Shown here: positions 18,871 to 27,745 of the stretch, in pieces | How the letters are laid out: every line of letters starts with the position of its first letter | How positions within the stretch are numbered: the first letter of the stretch is position 1 | DNA from: Sphingomonas gellani | Lineage (GTDB): Bacteria > Pseudomonadota > Alphaproteobacteria > Sphingomonadales > Sphingomonadaceae | DNA: 64,000 nt | Direction: 5' to 3' | Assembly (NCBI RefSeq): GCF_900110035.1 | Contig: NZ_FOCF01000010.1 | Location: forward strand, 45,366 to 109,365 | The notes under the pieces: generated by a model | Told to the model about the DNA's origin: nothing | What the model saw: only the letters and a program-made list of their open reading frames with translations | The model's database searches: none | Translations under genes and position numbers: made by a program

Positions 18871-19941
18871 TCAGCCGCGACCCGCTTCGCTATCGTCTCC
18901 ATTACCTGATGCCGGCGGGCCGTCAGATTCCCGGCTTACGACGCTGTGTTCAAAGACCTGCTGGATGGCGCCCGCCGATGCGTCGCCGGCGAGTTGCCGC
19001 ACGGCCAGGTCGATGGCGGCGGCGGTGATCTGCTGAATGGGTTGCCGGACCGTGGTCAGGGCCGGCCAGATCGTTGTCGCGATCTCGGTATCGTCGAAGC
19101 CGCAGACCGACAGCTGGGACGGCACCACCAGGCCCTGACGATGGGCGACCGCCATGGTGGCGGCCGCCATGTCGTCGTTGCTGGCGAAAATGGCGCTGGG
19201 CCGGCCAGGTAGGCCGAGCAGCTGTTCGGCAGCATCTAGTCCCGACCGATAGGTATAAGCGCCGGACGCGATCAGGTCGGGATCGAAGGGCAGCCTGGCC
19301 TCCTCCAGCGCCTCCCGATAGCCGTTCAGGCGGAGCATGGTGGATGCGTGCGCCGGATCCCCCTTGATGAAGCCGATGCGGCGATGCCCCAAGGCGATGA
19401 GGTGGCGGGTGGCGGAGGCCGCCGCCGCCTGATCGTCGATCCGGACGGATGCGATCGTCATCTCCGCCCGAGCCGCGCCGACCGCGACCAGTGCGATCCC
19501 CTGTTCGCGAAGCATGCTGACCAGTTCGGTGTCGTGCGCGAGCGGGGCGGCGAGGATCACGGCCCGGACGTTGGTGTCCCTAAGCTCATTCACCACCGCC
19601 CCGTCCTCAAGCGCGCTCGACACGCGCAACACGGCCAGATCGACGTGATGGTCCCGCGCCGCGGCGAGCAGGTGGACCAGGAACTCACCCTGCGTCCCCA
19701 GATTGGGAAAGCGGTGCAGCAAGGCCAGGCGGTGATGGACGCCCTTGGACAGCGCGCGGGCCACGCTGTTGGGCGTGTAGCGCAGTTCCCGGATCGCGGA
19801 CTGCACCGCCGCGCGGGTTTCGGGGCGGACCCTGGCATCGCCGTTCATGACGCGCGACACCGTCATGTGCGACACTCCCGCGCGCGCGGCCACGTCGCGG
19901 ATCGTTGCAGGCCCGGCCCGTGTTTCGTTGTCAGTCAGCAT
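18871..19941 (-). CDS. LacI-family regulator of the glucuronoxylan locus
   Basis: A 356-residue LacI/GalR repressor. I start at 19941 (MLTDNETRAG), which puts the helix-turn-helix IRDVAARAGVSHMTVSRVMN at residues ~14-33 with the hinge helix after it (NSVARALS). The frame runs further upstream but without a plausible start. The rest is a periplasmic-binding-protein-like ligand domain (LGHRRIGFIKGD, SAIFASNDDMAAATM, VCGFDDTEIAT). It is divergent from the TonB receptor at 20151, and a perfect 14-bp palindrome lies between them at 20092. Related sites precede the GH115 and GH67 genes. The likely inducer is a uronic acid or aldouronic acid, by context. Confidence 0.92.
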   Translation of the reverse strand: MLTDNETRAGPATIRDVAARAGVSHMTVSRVMNGDARVRPETRAAVQSAIRELRYTPNSVARALSKGVHHRLALLHRFPNLGTQGEFLVHLLAAARDHHVDLAVLRVSSALEDGAVVNELRDTNVRAVILAAPLAHDTELVSMLREQGIALVAVGAARAEMTIASVRIDDQAAAASATRHLIALGHRRIGFIKGDPAHASTMLRLNGYREALEEARLPFDPDLIASGAYTYRSGLDAAEQLLGLPGRPSAIFASNDDMAAATMAVAHRQGLVVPSQLSVCGFDDTEIATTIWPALTTVRQPIQQITAAAIDLAVRQLAGDASAGAIQQVFEHSVVSRESDGPPASGNGDDSEAGRG

Positions 19942-20091
19942 CGCCGCCCCACCGTTGAATCGGCAAAGTAGATCGTCTTCGCTTTGCAGCAAAACCCTGC
20001 TTTTGGCGCAGGTCCTCCGGCCGTGCCGTCCCGGCATGTTAACGTGAACAATTGCGCATTGACGGGTCGGAAAAGGCGCTTTAGCTTTCAA

Positions 20092-20105
20092 TGTGACCGG
20101 TCACA
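20092..20105. promoter_or_regulatory. LacI-type operator (perfect palindrome)
   Basis: TGTGACCGGTCACA is a perfect 14-bp palindrome with the central CG typical of LacI-family operators. It lies 46 bp before the TonB receptor start and 151 bp from the lacI start. Versions with 5 of 7 pairs kept occur at 26179 and 33589. Confidence 0.72.
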
Positions 20106-20150
20106 AATCGACCGACGCGGCTCGCACAATGGCGGCCAAGGGGAGGATCA

Positions 20151-23100
20151 ATGACTGAGACGTCAGTACACGCGCGTGCTGTGCTTCGGCACAGGCTGCT
20201 TGCAGCGACCCTGATCACCAGCACCGTCTGGCTGCCCGGCATGGCGACGGCCCAGACCGCGCCGCAGGCGCCGCCGCCGCCCGCGGGACCGGCCACGTCC
20301 TCTTCGGACACCAGCACCACGGCGACCGGCCAGGCGCCGCAGGAACAGGGCGCAGGCCAGACCCAGCCGACGCAGGTGGACGGCGCCGATGCCGCCGCCG
20401 CCGACCCGTCCGCGTCCGGCAACCAGGACATCGTCGTCACCGGCCTGCGCGCCTCGCTGCAGAGCCAGGCCAACGCCAAGAAGAACTCGGTCGGCTTCAC
20501 CGATTCGATCTTTGCCGAGGATATCGGCAAGTCGCCCGACACCAACATCGCCGAAGCGCTGAACCGCATTCCCGGCGTCACCATCAACCGCGACATCACC
20601 GGCGAAGGGCTTCAGGTGTCGATCCGCGGGCTTGGCACCAACTTCACCCGCGTGCTGCTGAACGGTGCGCCCGTCGCGATCGCCTCGTCCGGCGGCACCG
20701 ACGCGCAGAACACCAACCGCGAGGTCGACCTGGACCTGCTGCCGACGGAGCTGTTCACCCAGCTGACCGTCAGCAAGTCGCCCACCGCCGCCCAGATCGA
20801 GGGCGGCGCCGCCGGCACCGTGAACCTGCGCTCTGCCCGCCCGTTCGACCGGACCGGCAAATATCTGAGCTACGGCGCGCAGGCGACAAAGGGATCCAAC
20901 GCCAACGACTGGGGCTACCGCGGATATGCGCTGGCCAGCGCCACGTTCGGCGACACGCTGGGCATCCTTGTCGGGGCTGCCGGCGTCCGCAACCCGTTCG
21001 CCGTCAACGGCTATGAAACGATCGGGTTGACCAATCCGAACCTGACGGCGGCGCAGCGCACCGGCGGCACCCGCAACCCGACCGGCGGTGGCAACTGGAC
21101 CATCCCCGGAACGGTGCCGGTCAATGCCGGCAACGGGCTGACGCCGGGCGCCGTCATCGACCAGGCGTTCCTGTTGAGGAACAATCCCGGCGCCACCATC
21201 GACCAGATCGACAACGGCCTGCTGCCGCGTCTCGGCCGCCCTGCCTATGAGGAAGGGCATCGCGACCGCTACAATTTCATCGCCTCCGCCGAATGGCGGC
21301 CCAGCGACGCGTTGCATTTCTATGTGGACGGTCTGTATGGCCGCAAGAAGAACAATTTCGATCGCGTCGACCTGGACTGGATCGTCCGCAACAGCGGGAT
21401 CATCCCCCTCAACACCACATATGATCGGTCGGACTGTTCGGCGGGTTGCGTCGTCAACAGCGGCACCTACGCCAATTCGCAGTTCTTCCTCGAATACCGG
21501 CCGTACAAGGAGGATACCGAGTTCTACGGCGTCAATCCCGGCCTGGATTTCGTCGTCAACGACTGGATCAAGGGCGACATCCAGGCGAACTACACCAAGA
21601 GCAACTTTCGCCGCGAGAACCCGACGGTGCTGGTCAACACGGCGGTCAATAGCGGCCTGACGGTGACGTACGACAACAATGGCGGCGGCATTCCGAACAT
21701 CACGTCCAGCGTCGACCTGAACAACCCGGCCAACTACGTCTGGGCCGGCGGCCGGCTCAACCTGAACGGCGAGGAACGCAAGACCGAAACCAAGGGCATT
21801 CGCGGCAGCCTTCTGTTCGGCAAGAGCGATTTCAACGCCCGCGTCGGCGCGGCATATGACGACACGCAGCGGCGCATCTCGCCGTTCGACAACACGCTGC
21901 CCTGGCAGAACGCGGTGTGCGGCAACGGGCCCAGCGCCTCGCTGCCCAGCCCGAACACGGCCCCGCCATGCACCGGCCTGAACCAGCCGGGCGCAACGCC
22001 GCCCGCGGGCTTTCCGACCTATCCGGCCTATGGCACCGGCTACACCGCGGGCCAGCCGCCGCTCACCTATGCCGGCTCGCTGATCCCGCAGTCGCAGCTT
22101 GCCGGTTTCCTGGTTCCGGGCCGTGGCGGCTTCATCACCGTGGACTGGAGCAAGTTCCGCGATGCCAGCCAGTACGACCAGTATCTCGCCGGCGCGACGG
22201 AAACCGGCTCGGCCAGCACCGGTGCCAATGGCGGCCTGATCCGTGAAAAGGTGACGGGCACGTTCGCCGAGCTGAACGGCAACATCTATCTGGGCGACAA
22301 CACGCTGCGGCTGAACGGCGGCGTCCGCTATGTGCAGACCGAGCAGATGATCGGCGCCCGCACGTCGCTGACCGATCCGCGCAACAACACGGCCGCGGGC
22401 GTCTGCCCCCTGCCCGACCGGTCGCTGGACGGATCCTGCTATCCCAACGTGGTCAACTTCTCGACCAGCACCACCAAGTACAGCAACTGGCTGCCGTCGG
22501 GCAGCGCCGCGTTCGAGATCGGCCGCCATGCGGTGGCGCGTGCCTCGCTGTCGCGGACGATGACCCGGCCCAGCCCCAATTCGCTGGTCCCCGGACTGAG
22601 CTTCAGCTCGCAATCGGCCGATACCGCCATTCTCGGCAACCAGCAGCTTGACCCGTACATCTCGAGCAACATCGACTTGGGCTTCGAATATTATACGGGC
22701 GGCGAGGGGCTGATCGGCGTGGCGGCGTTCCGCAAGTCGATCACCGGCTTCACGGTTCCGCAGGTCACCACGGTGCCCTTCTCGTCACTGGCGCAATATG
22801 GCGTGATCTACGACACGCTGACCCAGGCGCAGAAGGACGCGATCAACTCGCGCGGTGGTCCAGATGGGGCAACCGTCGGCGTGCAGCAGGAGGTCAATTC
22901 CGACGGCAAGCTGCTGGTCAACGGCCTGGAGTTCCAGATCGTTCAGCCGCTCGACTTCCTGACGCAGTATATCGGCGTGAGGGGCTTCGGCTTTCAGGGC
23001 AACCTGACGATCATCGACCAGAAGGGTCAGGGCGCCGGCGCCCCGGCCATCGCGCTGGGCGTGTCGCCGACCACCTATGTCGCCACCGGCTATTACGAGG

Positions 23101-23399
23101 GCAACGGCATCTCGGCACGGCTGGCTTATACCTGGAACGAAGGGTCGCAGACGTCGAGCCTCAACCAGTACAGCATCCCGTCGGGCGCGTACTTCACCGA
23201 CAGCTACGGCCAGCTCGATTTCGCCGGTAACGTGGACTTGTCGAAGATCTTCGACAACGATGCGCTGCCGACGCTGGTGGTCAACGTGATCAACGTCACC
23301 AAGTCGAAGCTGCACTCCTACTTCCAGTTCGAGAACGCGAATTTCAGCGAGTTCAATCCGGGTCGCCAGGTGCTGATCGGTCTGCGCGGCCGATTCTAG
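20151..23399 (+). CDS. TonB-dependent receptor for xylo-oligosaccharides (predicted)
   Basis: A 1082-residue outer-membrane receptor. A GGGGAGG lies 7 bp before the ATG. After the signal peptide (ending near MATAQT) comes an unusually Pro/Ala/Gln-rich linker of ~70 residues, then a TonB-box-like DIVVTGLRAS and the plug with IPGVTINRD and VSIRGLGTNF. The barrel ends in GLRGRF with a terminal Phe. Size and plug sequence fit the large carbohydrate-type receptors of Sphingomonads and Caulobacter. It is divergent from a LacI repressor and convergent with GH115. Uptake of glucuronic-acid-substituted xylo-oligosaccharides is inferred from the locus, not from the sequence. Confidence 0.93.
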   Translation: MTETSVHARAVLRHRLLAATLITSTVWLPGMATAQTAPQAPPPPAGPATSSSDTSTTATGQAPQEQGAGQTQPTQVDGADAAAADPSASGNQDIVVTGLRASLQSQANAKKNSVGFTDSIFAEDIGKSPDTNIAEALNRIPGVTINRDITGEGLQVSIRGLGTNFTRVLLNGAPVAIASSGGTDAQNTNREVDLDLLPTELFTQLTVSKSPTAAQIEGGAAGTVNLRSARPFDRTGKYLSYGAQATKGSNANDWGYRGYALASATFGDTLGILVGAAGVRNPFAVNGYETIGLTNPNLTAAQRTGGTRNPTGGGNWTIPGTVPVNAGNGLTPGAVIDQAFLLRNNPGATIDQIDNGLLPRLGRPAYEEGHRDRYNFIASAEWRPSDALHFYVDGLYGRKKNNFDRVDLDWIVRNSGIIPLNTTYDRSDCSAGCVVNSGTYANSQFFLEYRPYKEDTEFYGVNPGLDFVVNDWIKGDIQANYTKSNFRRENPTVLVNTAVNSGLTVTYDNNGGGIPNITSSVDLNNPANYVWAGGRLNLNGEERKTETKGIRGSLLFGKSDFNARVGAAYDDTQRRISPFDNTLPWQNAVCGNGPSASLPSPNTAPPCTGLNQPGATPPAGFPTYPAYGTGYTAGQPPLTYAGSLIPQSQLAGFLVPGRGGFITVDWSKFRDASQYDQYLAGATETGSASTGANGGLIREKVTGTFAELNGNIYLGDNTLRLNGGVRYVQTEQMIGARTSLTDPRNNTAAGVCPLPDRSLDGSCYPNVVNFSTSTTKYSNWLPSGSAAFEIGRHAVARASLSRTMTRPSPNSLVPGLSFSSQSADTAILGNQQLDPYISSNIDLGFEYYTGGEGLIGVAAFRKSITGFTVPQVTTVPFSSLAQYGVIYDTLTQAQKDAINSRGGPDGATVGVQQEVNSDGKLLVNGLEFQIVQPLDFLTQYIGVRGFGFQGNLTIIDQKGQGAGAPAIALGVSPTTYVATGYYEGNGISARLAYTWNEGSQTSSLNQYSIPSGAYFTDSYGQLDFAGNVDLSKIFDNDALPTLVVNVINVTKSKLHSYFQFENANFSEFNPGRQVLIGLRGRF

Positions 23400-23426
23400 G
23401 CGCCGGCTCTATGTTCCCTCCCCTCG

Positions 23427-23459
23427 GGGGCGGCCGGTCCGACCGGTCGCCCCTTTTTT
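23427..23459 (+). terminator. Rho-independent terminator
   Basis: An 11-bp G/C-rich stem (23427-23437 with 23443-23453, one G-T pair) has a 5-base loop and is followed directly by TTTTTT (23454-23459). It lies 27 bp after the TonB receptor stop and faces the GH115 gene end. Confidence 0.88.
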
Positions 23460-23518
23460 GTCTCGCGCCCGCCCTGTAGGCCGGCGCCGGGCTGGCCGAC
23501 GCCGGGAAAACGCCGGGG

Positions 23519-26155
23519 CTATGCCGGCGCGACCGGGCCCAGATAGGATTGCGGCACCGGCACTGTGCTGACGACCAGCTTTTGCGGCACCACATTGTCG
23601 TCCAGCCGCCACAGGGTGAGGACATGCCTGCCGCGCGCAAGCTGGCCCAGCTCCGCTTCGAGATGGATGGCGTTGTTGCTGACGGCCTCGGCCCAGCGGG
23701 CCTTGGTCGGCGCGTCCTGATCGCCGCCCGTCGCCTCCAGATCAAAGGCGAGCACCTGCATCGGCCCACCGTCGACGGACACCCCGATCCGCATGGCGCC
23801 GTGCGCGGTCGTGTCGAGCGTCGGCACCAGGTAAACGCCCAGGCGCGCCGCGCCCGGCACCTGCACGGCGATGTCGTAATCGACGCGCACCGCGTCCGTC
23901 GCCGTTGTCGCGGGCCTCCCCTGCGGCAGGGCGACCAGCGCACCCCCCGTGCGGCCGAGGTTCGCGATCGGTGTCCAGGCCAGACCCTTCGCGTCCCGTT
24001 TCCTGCTGAACGCGGTCGCGTCGATCGCGATCACGCCGTCGGGCGCGGCGTTTCGCCGGGCGAAGTTCGGCGGGCGACGGCGCTCCTCCTCCGGCACGTC
24101 GCCGCCGACCCGCGTGACGCTGGGCATCGTCTGGCGCACCGGGTCGTTCCAGATCACATAGCTCATGTGAACCTGGGACATCATGTGGTTCCACTTGCCC
24201 CCGGCGATCTGGTGGTAGCGGTCGGTGAGTTCCTGGTCGCGCCGGAACAACACCTCCACCTGGTCGGCAAAGGCGTTCGCCCGTGGATCGTTGGCGGCGG
24301 CCAGCCGCTTGTTCCAGGCCGCCGCGTAGTAAAGCCGGTACAGGTTGGCGAACGCCGAGATCGGATGTTCGACCAGCTGGAAATAGGCGTCCCGCTGTTC
24401 GGGGCGAAGCCGCGCGCGCACGTCGAGCATGCGGCCCTCCAGCGCGTCCCATTGCGCCACCATGGCGCCGAATTCCCCGCCGTCGAGCGGGCCGGGACCG
24501 GTCTTCGCGCCCAGCGGAAAGCTGTCCTGGTCGATCAGCTCGGGCTTGCGGCGCGCGGCATAGCGGCCGTAGGTCGCCAGCATGTCGCCGATGCGGCCGG
24601 CCTGATCCGGCCCGAATACCGCTTGCGCCCAATTGTCCGGATACGCCGCCAGCGCGGCCGGGGTCATCGCCTCCGGATTCCAGGCCTGGCGCATGAAGAA
24701 GCTCAAGGGGAATTCCATCGGCTTGATGTCGCCGACATTCACGATCCAGATGTTCCGCGCACCCCGGCTGTAGGCGAGGTCCATCTGCTGCCAGACCTTT
24801 TCGATCTGGTTGGTGTTGATCCACTTGTAGTTGCGCGGTCCGCCCACATAGTCGAAGTGATAATAGACACCGTAACCGCCCTTGCGCGGCGCGGCGTCCG
24901 GGGGCGGCAGGCGCCGGATCTGCCCCCAATTGTCGTCGGAAAACAGCAGGGTCACGTCGTCCGGCACTTTCATGCCATGGTCGTAATAATCCTGCACCTC
25001 CTTGTAGAGCGCCCACATCTGCGGCGTCTGTTCGGCCGGTCGGCCGGTGACGTCGGCGATGATCCGACGCTGGTCCGCGACAATGGTTTCCAGCAGTTCG
25101 GTCGCGGTGCCTTCGGCCATGGCCTCGTCGCCGTCGCCGCGCATGCCGACCGTCAACAGGCTTTCATATCCGCGCCCGTCGCCCTTGGACATCATCCGTT
25201 CGACGCCGCCACGCCAGAACCGGCGCAGATTGTCGCGGTTGGTGGTGTAGTCCCATGTGCCGCCGGTGACGCCGCCATCGGTGTTGCGGTGCCATTCGTC
25301 CTGCGCGCGGGTGAGCGGTTCGTGATGCGACGTGCCCATCACCACGCCCATGGCATCGGCCAGCACCGTGTTCTGCGGATCGTCGGCATTGAACGCCCGC
25401 GGCGCCCACATCGCCGGCCACAGGTAATTGCCCTTCAGCCGCAGCAGCAGCTCGAACACATGGGCATACATCCTGTGGTTGGCGCCGCCGAACTTCTCGA
25501 TCGCCCAGTTGCTGAATGCGGGCGCCTCGTCGTTGATGAAGAAGCCGCGATAGCGGACCCTGGGCTGGTCGCGCCGGGGATCGGCAGGCAGGAACACGCT
25601 GGTGCGGCGCGCGACCGGCACGTCGGCGAACCAGTGCCATGGCGACACCCCGATCCGCTCCGACACGTCATAGGTGCCGAACACGGCGCCGCGCCGGTCG
25701 GACCCGGTGATGACCAGCGCGCGCGGCACGCCGGGAAACGGGCGGTCCACCACCGTCTGCCGGTACGCCTCCCACTCCCCCGCCAGATCGGCGACGTCGA
25801 GGCGCCCCTGCGCGGCCAGCCGGTCGATGATCGGGCTTTGACCCAGCACGCCGATGATGACCATCGGCCCCTGTGCCGCATCGGGGCCGACCGGCCGCGC
25901 CGGAGCCGTGCCGCTGACACGCTGGAGATCGGCGGCGAAGCTGGTCGCGACGTGCCGCACCGCGCTGCCCGCGCCGGCATCCACAAGCACGCCGGCCGGC
26001 TTGCCGTTGACGATCAGTCCGAAGGACCCATGGCGGCCGGCGGGCCGTGCACTCGGCCGGGCCGCGCGGACCGGCGGCATGCAAAAGGCCGCCCCGACCG
26101 CAGCGGCGCTGCTCATCAGGGACCTGCGGCTGACCCGGTTCCATCGTCCTGTCAT
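23519..26155 (-). CDS. GH115 xylan alpha-1,2-glucuronidase
   Basis: An 878-residue glycoside hydrolase family 115 enzyme. The ATG at 26155 gives a twin-arginine-like leader (RWNRVSRRSLMSSAAAVG), so export by Tat is likely. Family hallmarks are RYRGFFINDEAP at ~residue 200, LKGNYLWPAMWAPRAFN, MGTSHHEPL, and LLFSDDNWGQIRRLP with the following YHFDYVGGP. GH115 enzymes remove (4-O-methyl)glucuronic acid from internal and terminal xylose units of glucuronoxylan. The C-terminal ~180 residues look beta-rich, as in the family's accessory domain. A LacI-type operator lies 24 bp upstream of the start. It complements the GH67 enzyme at 33670, which acts on oligosaccharide ends. Confidence 0.94.
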   Translation of the reverse strand: MTGRWNRVSRRSLMSSAAAVGAAFCMPPVRAARPSARPAGRHGSFGLIVNGKPAGVLVDAGAGSAVRHVATSFAADLQRVSGTAPARPVGPDAAQGPMVIIGVLGQSPIIDRLAAQGRLDVADLAGEWEAYRQTVVDRPFPGVPRALVITGSDRRGAVFGTYDVSERIGVSPWHWFADVPVARRTSVFLPADPRRDQPRVRYRGFFINDEAPAFSNWAIEKFGGANHRMYAHVFELLLRLKGNYLWPAMWAPRAFNADDPQNTVLADAMGVVMGTSHHEPLTRAQDEWHRNTDGGVTGGTWDYTTNRDNLRRFWRGGVERMMSKGDGRGYESLLTVGMRGDGDEAMAEGTATELLETIVADQRRIIADVTGRPAEQTPQMWALYKEVQDYYDHGMKVPDDVTLLFSDDNWGQIRRLPPPDAAPRKGGYGVYYHFDYVGGPRNYKWINTNQIEKVWQQMDLAYSRGARNIWIVNVGDIKPMEFPLSFFMRQAWNPEAMTPAALAAYPDNWAQAVFGPDQAGRIGDMLATYGRYAARRKPELIDQDSFPLGAKTGPGPLDGGEFGAMVAQWDALEGRMLDVRARLRPEQRDAYFQLVEHPISAFANLYRLYYAAAWNKRLAAANDPRANAFADQVEVLFRRDQELTDRYHQIAGGKWNHMMSQVHMSYVIWNDPVRQTMPSVTRVGGDVPEEERRRPPNFARRNAAPDGVIAIDATAFSRKRDAKGLAWTPIANLGRTGGALVALPQGRPATTATDAVRVDYDIAVQVPGAARLGVYLVPTLDTTAHGAMRIGVSVDGGPMQVLAFDLEATGGDQDAPTKARWAEAVSNNAIHLEAELGQLARGRHVLTLWRLDDNVVPQKLVVSTVPVPQSYLGPVAPA

Positions 26156-26178
26156 GCATCCACTCTCGTTTTGCTTTA

Positions 26179-26192
26179 TGTGACCGATAACA
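26179..26192. promoter_or_regulatory. LacI-type operator between GH115 and SGNH genes
   Basis: TGTGACCGATAACA keeps five of the seven base pairs of the palindrome at 20092. It is 24 bp upstream of the GH115 start and 146 bp from the divergent esterase gene, so it could control both. Confidence 0.6.
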
Positions 26193-26337
26193 TTCGCTAT
26201 TCCCCACAGGGATGCAAGCATGGGAGTCGGCCGGCATGACGGGTACCACCCCTCAGCTGGCCAGCTGAACGGGCTGCGACACATCCGGAACGGGACCGAC
26301 CGGCACGGTTGGCGTCACCAGCGGTGGGGAGGAACGA

Positions 26338-27666
26338 ATGACAGGATTGCCCAAGCACCTTCTCTGGCCCGTTTTCTGGCTTTGCGCATGGGCGACGATC
26401 GCCCAACCCGCCCCTGCCCAGCCGGCCATGGCCCAACCCGCCCCTGCCCAGGCCGCCCTTATCCACACTGCAAATGCCCAGCGGACATGGATCGCGAGCT
26501 GGGGGTCCGCCCAGCAGATCCCGGAAGATCGCAACACCCTGCCCGACGCCGATCTTCGCAACGCCACGCTGCGCCAGGTCGTGCGCCTGTCGGTCGGCGG
26601 CACCCGCCTGCGCGTGCGCGTCTCCAACGCGTTCGGTCGTGAGGCCCTGCGCATCGCGGGAGCGCATGTCGCGCGTTCCGCCGACAAGGCAACGGCCAGG
26701 ATCGTCCCCGGCACCGACACGGTTGTGACCTTTTCCGGCGCGCGCGGGGTGACGATCCCGCCGGGCGCGGACTTCCTTTCGGACCCCGTCACCCTGTCCG
26801 CGCCGGCGCTGTCCAGCATCGCGGTGACGATGGCGTTCGATGCCCCTCCCGCCGGGCAGACCGGACATCCGGGATCGCGGGCCACATCCTATCTGCTCCA
26901 CGGCGATCACCTGTCGGACGCCGACCTGCCGGGTGCGAAGCCCGTCGAGCACTGGTACCAGCTGACCGGGGTGGAGGTGGAGACGGGTGCTGCGCCGGCG
27001 ACGGTGGTGGCGCTCGGCAATTCGATCACGGACGGTCGCGGCGCGACGACGAACGGTGACGATCGCTGGCCCGACGTGCTGGCCGGTCGGCTCCACGCGG
27101 CGAAGCGCGACGTGTCGGTCGTCAACATGGGGATCGGCGGCAACCACCTGCTGACCGACGGGCTGGGGCCGAACGTGCTTGCCCGGCTGGATCGCGACGT
27201 GTTCGCCAGACCGGGGGTCAGGACGCTTGTCGTGTTCGAGGGGGTCAATGACCTCGGCATGCTGAGCCTTGCGGAGGTGCGCACGCCGGAGCAGCACCAA
27301 CAGCTCGTCGCGGCGATGATCGCGGCCTATCGCCAGATCGCCGACCGTGCCCATGCCCAGGGCGTCCGCGTGATCGGATGCACCGTGACGCCGTATGTCG
27401 GTTCCGACTATTACCACCCCGACGCCGCCAGCGAAGCCGATCGCCAGGCGGTGAACCGCTGGATCCGCACAGGCGGCGCGTTCGATCATGTGGTCGACCT
27501 GGACGCGGTGACGCGTGACCCGGCGCATCCGGACCGCCTGCTCCCCCGCTACGATTCGGGCGATCATCTTCACCCCTCCGCCGCGGGCTATGCCGCGATC
27601 GGCGCCGCCTTTCCACTCGATCAGCTGGCGCCCGCATCGGCGCCGGGCCGTCATCGCCGCTTCTAA
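26338..27666 (+). CDS. SGNH/GDSL-family hydrolase, putative carbohydrate esterase
   Basis: A 442-residue exported hydrolase with GGGGAGGAA just before the ATG. A signal peptide is followed by a short Ala-Pro-Gln repeat (AQPAPAQPAMAQPAPAQ). The SGNH blocks are all present: the Ser in GNSITDG (about residue 229), the Gly in MGIGGN, the Asn in FEGVND, and the Asp/His in DHLHPS. A ~190-residue beta-rich domain precedes the catalytic part. Enzymes of this layout often deacetylate plant polysaccharides. Next to GH115 and GH67, a role in removing acetyl groups from xylan is likely but unproven. Confidence 0.85.
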   Translation: MTGLPKHLLWPVFWLCAWATIAQPAPAQPAMAQPAPAQAALIHTANAQRTWIASWGSAQQIPEDRNTLPDADLRNATLRQVVRLSVGGTRLRVRVSNAFGREALRIAGAHVARSADKATARIVPGTDTVVTFSGARGVTIPPGADFLSDPVTLSAPALSSIAVTMAFDAPPAGQTGHPGSRATSYLLHGDHLSDADLPGAKPVEHWYQLTGVEVETGAAPATVVALGNSITDGRGATTNGDDRWPDVLAGRLHAAKRDVSVVNMGIGGNHLLTDGLGPNVLARLDRDVFARPGVRTLVVFEGVNDLGMLSLAEVRTPEQHQQLVAAMIAAYRQIADRAHAQGVRVIGCTVTPYVGSDYYHPDAASEADRQAVNRWIRTGGAFDHVVDLDAVTRDPAHPDRLLPRYDSGDHLHPSAAGYAAIGAAFPLDQLAPASAPGRHRRF

Positions 27667-27672
27667 AGCGGC

Positions 27673-27720
27673 GCGGGCGATCAGCGCTTCGGCAAGCGGT
27701 GGGAGCCGCACATCGCCCGC
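27673..27720. terminator. Hairpin between convergent genes
   Basis: GCGGGCGAT (27673-27681) and ATCGCCCGC (27712-27720) form a perfect 9-bp stem between the convergent SGNH and uxuB stops. There is no T-run, so its role as a terminator is only suggested by position. Confidence 0.4.
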
Positions 27721-27745
27721 TGATCGAGCGGCGGCGGTGGGCCGG

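Noticed and set aside
20163..22613. 816-codon open frame on the minus strand opposite the TonB receptor
   Set aside because: It mirrors codon positions of the receptor, as long antisense frames do in high-GC DNA. It has no ribosome-binding site and its product is Arg/Val/Gly-rich without family motifs. The same applies to long antisense frames at 2107-4569, 4971-6707, 12395-13654, 23549-26239, 33955-35985 and 40092-41429.
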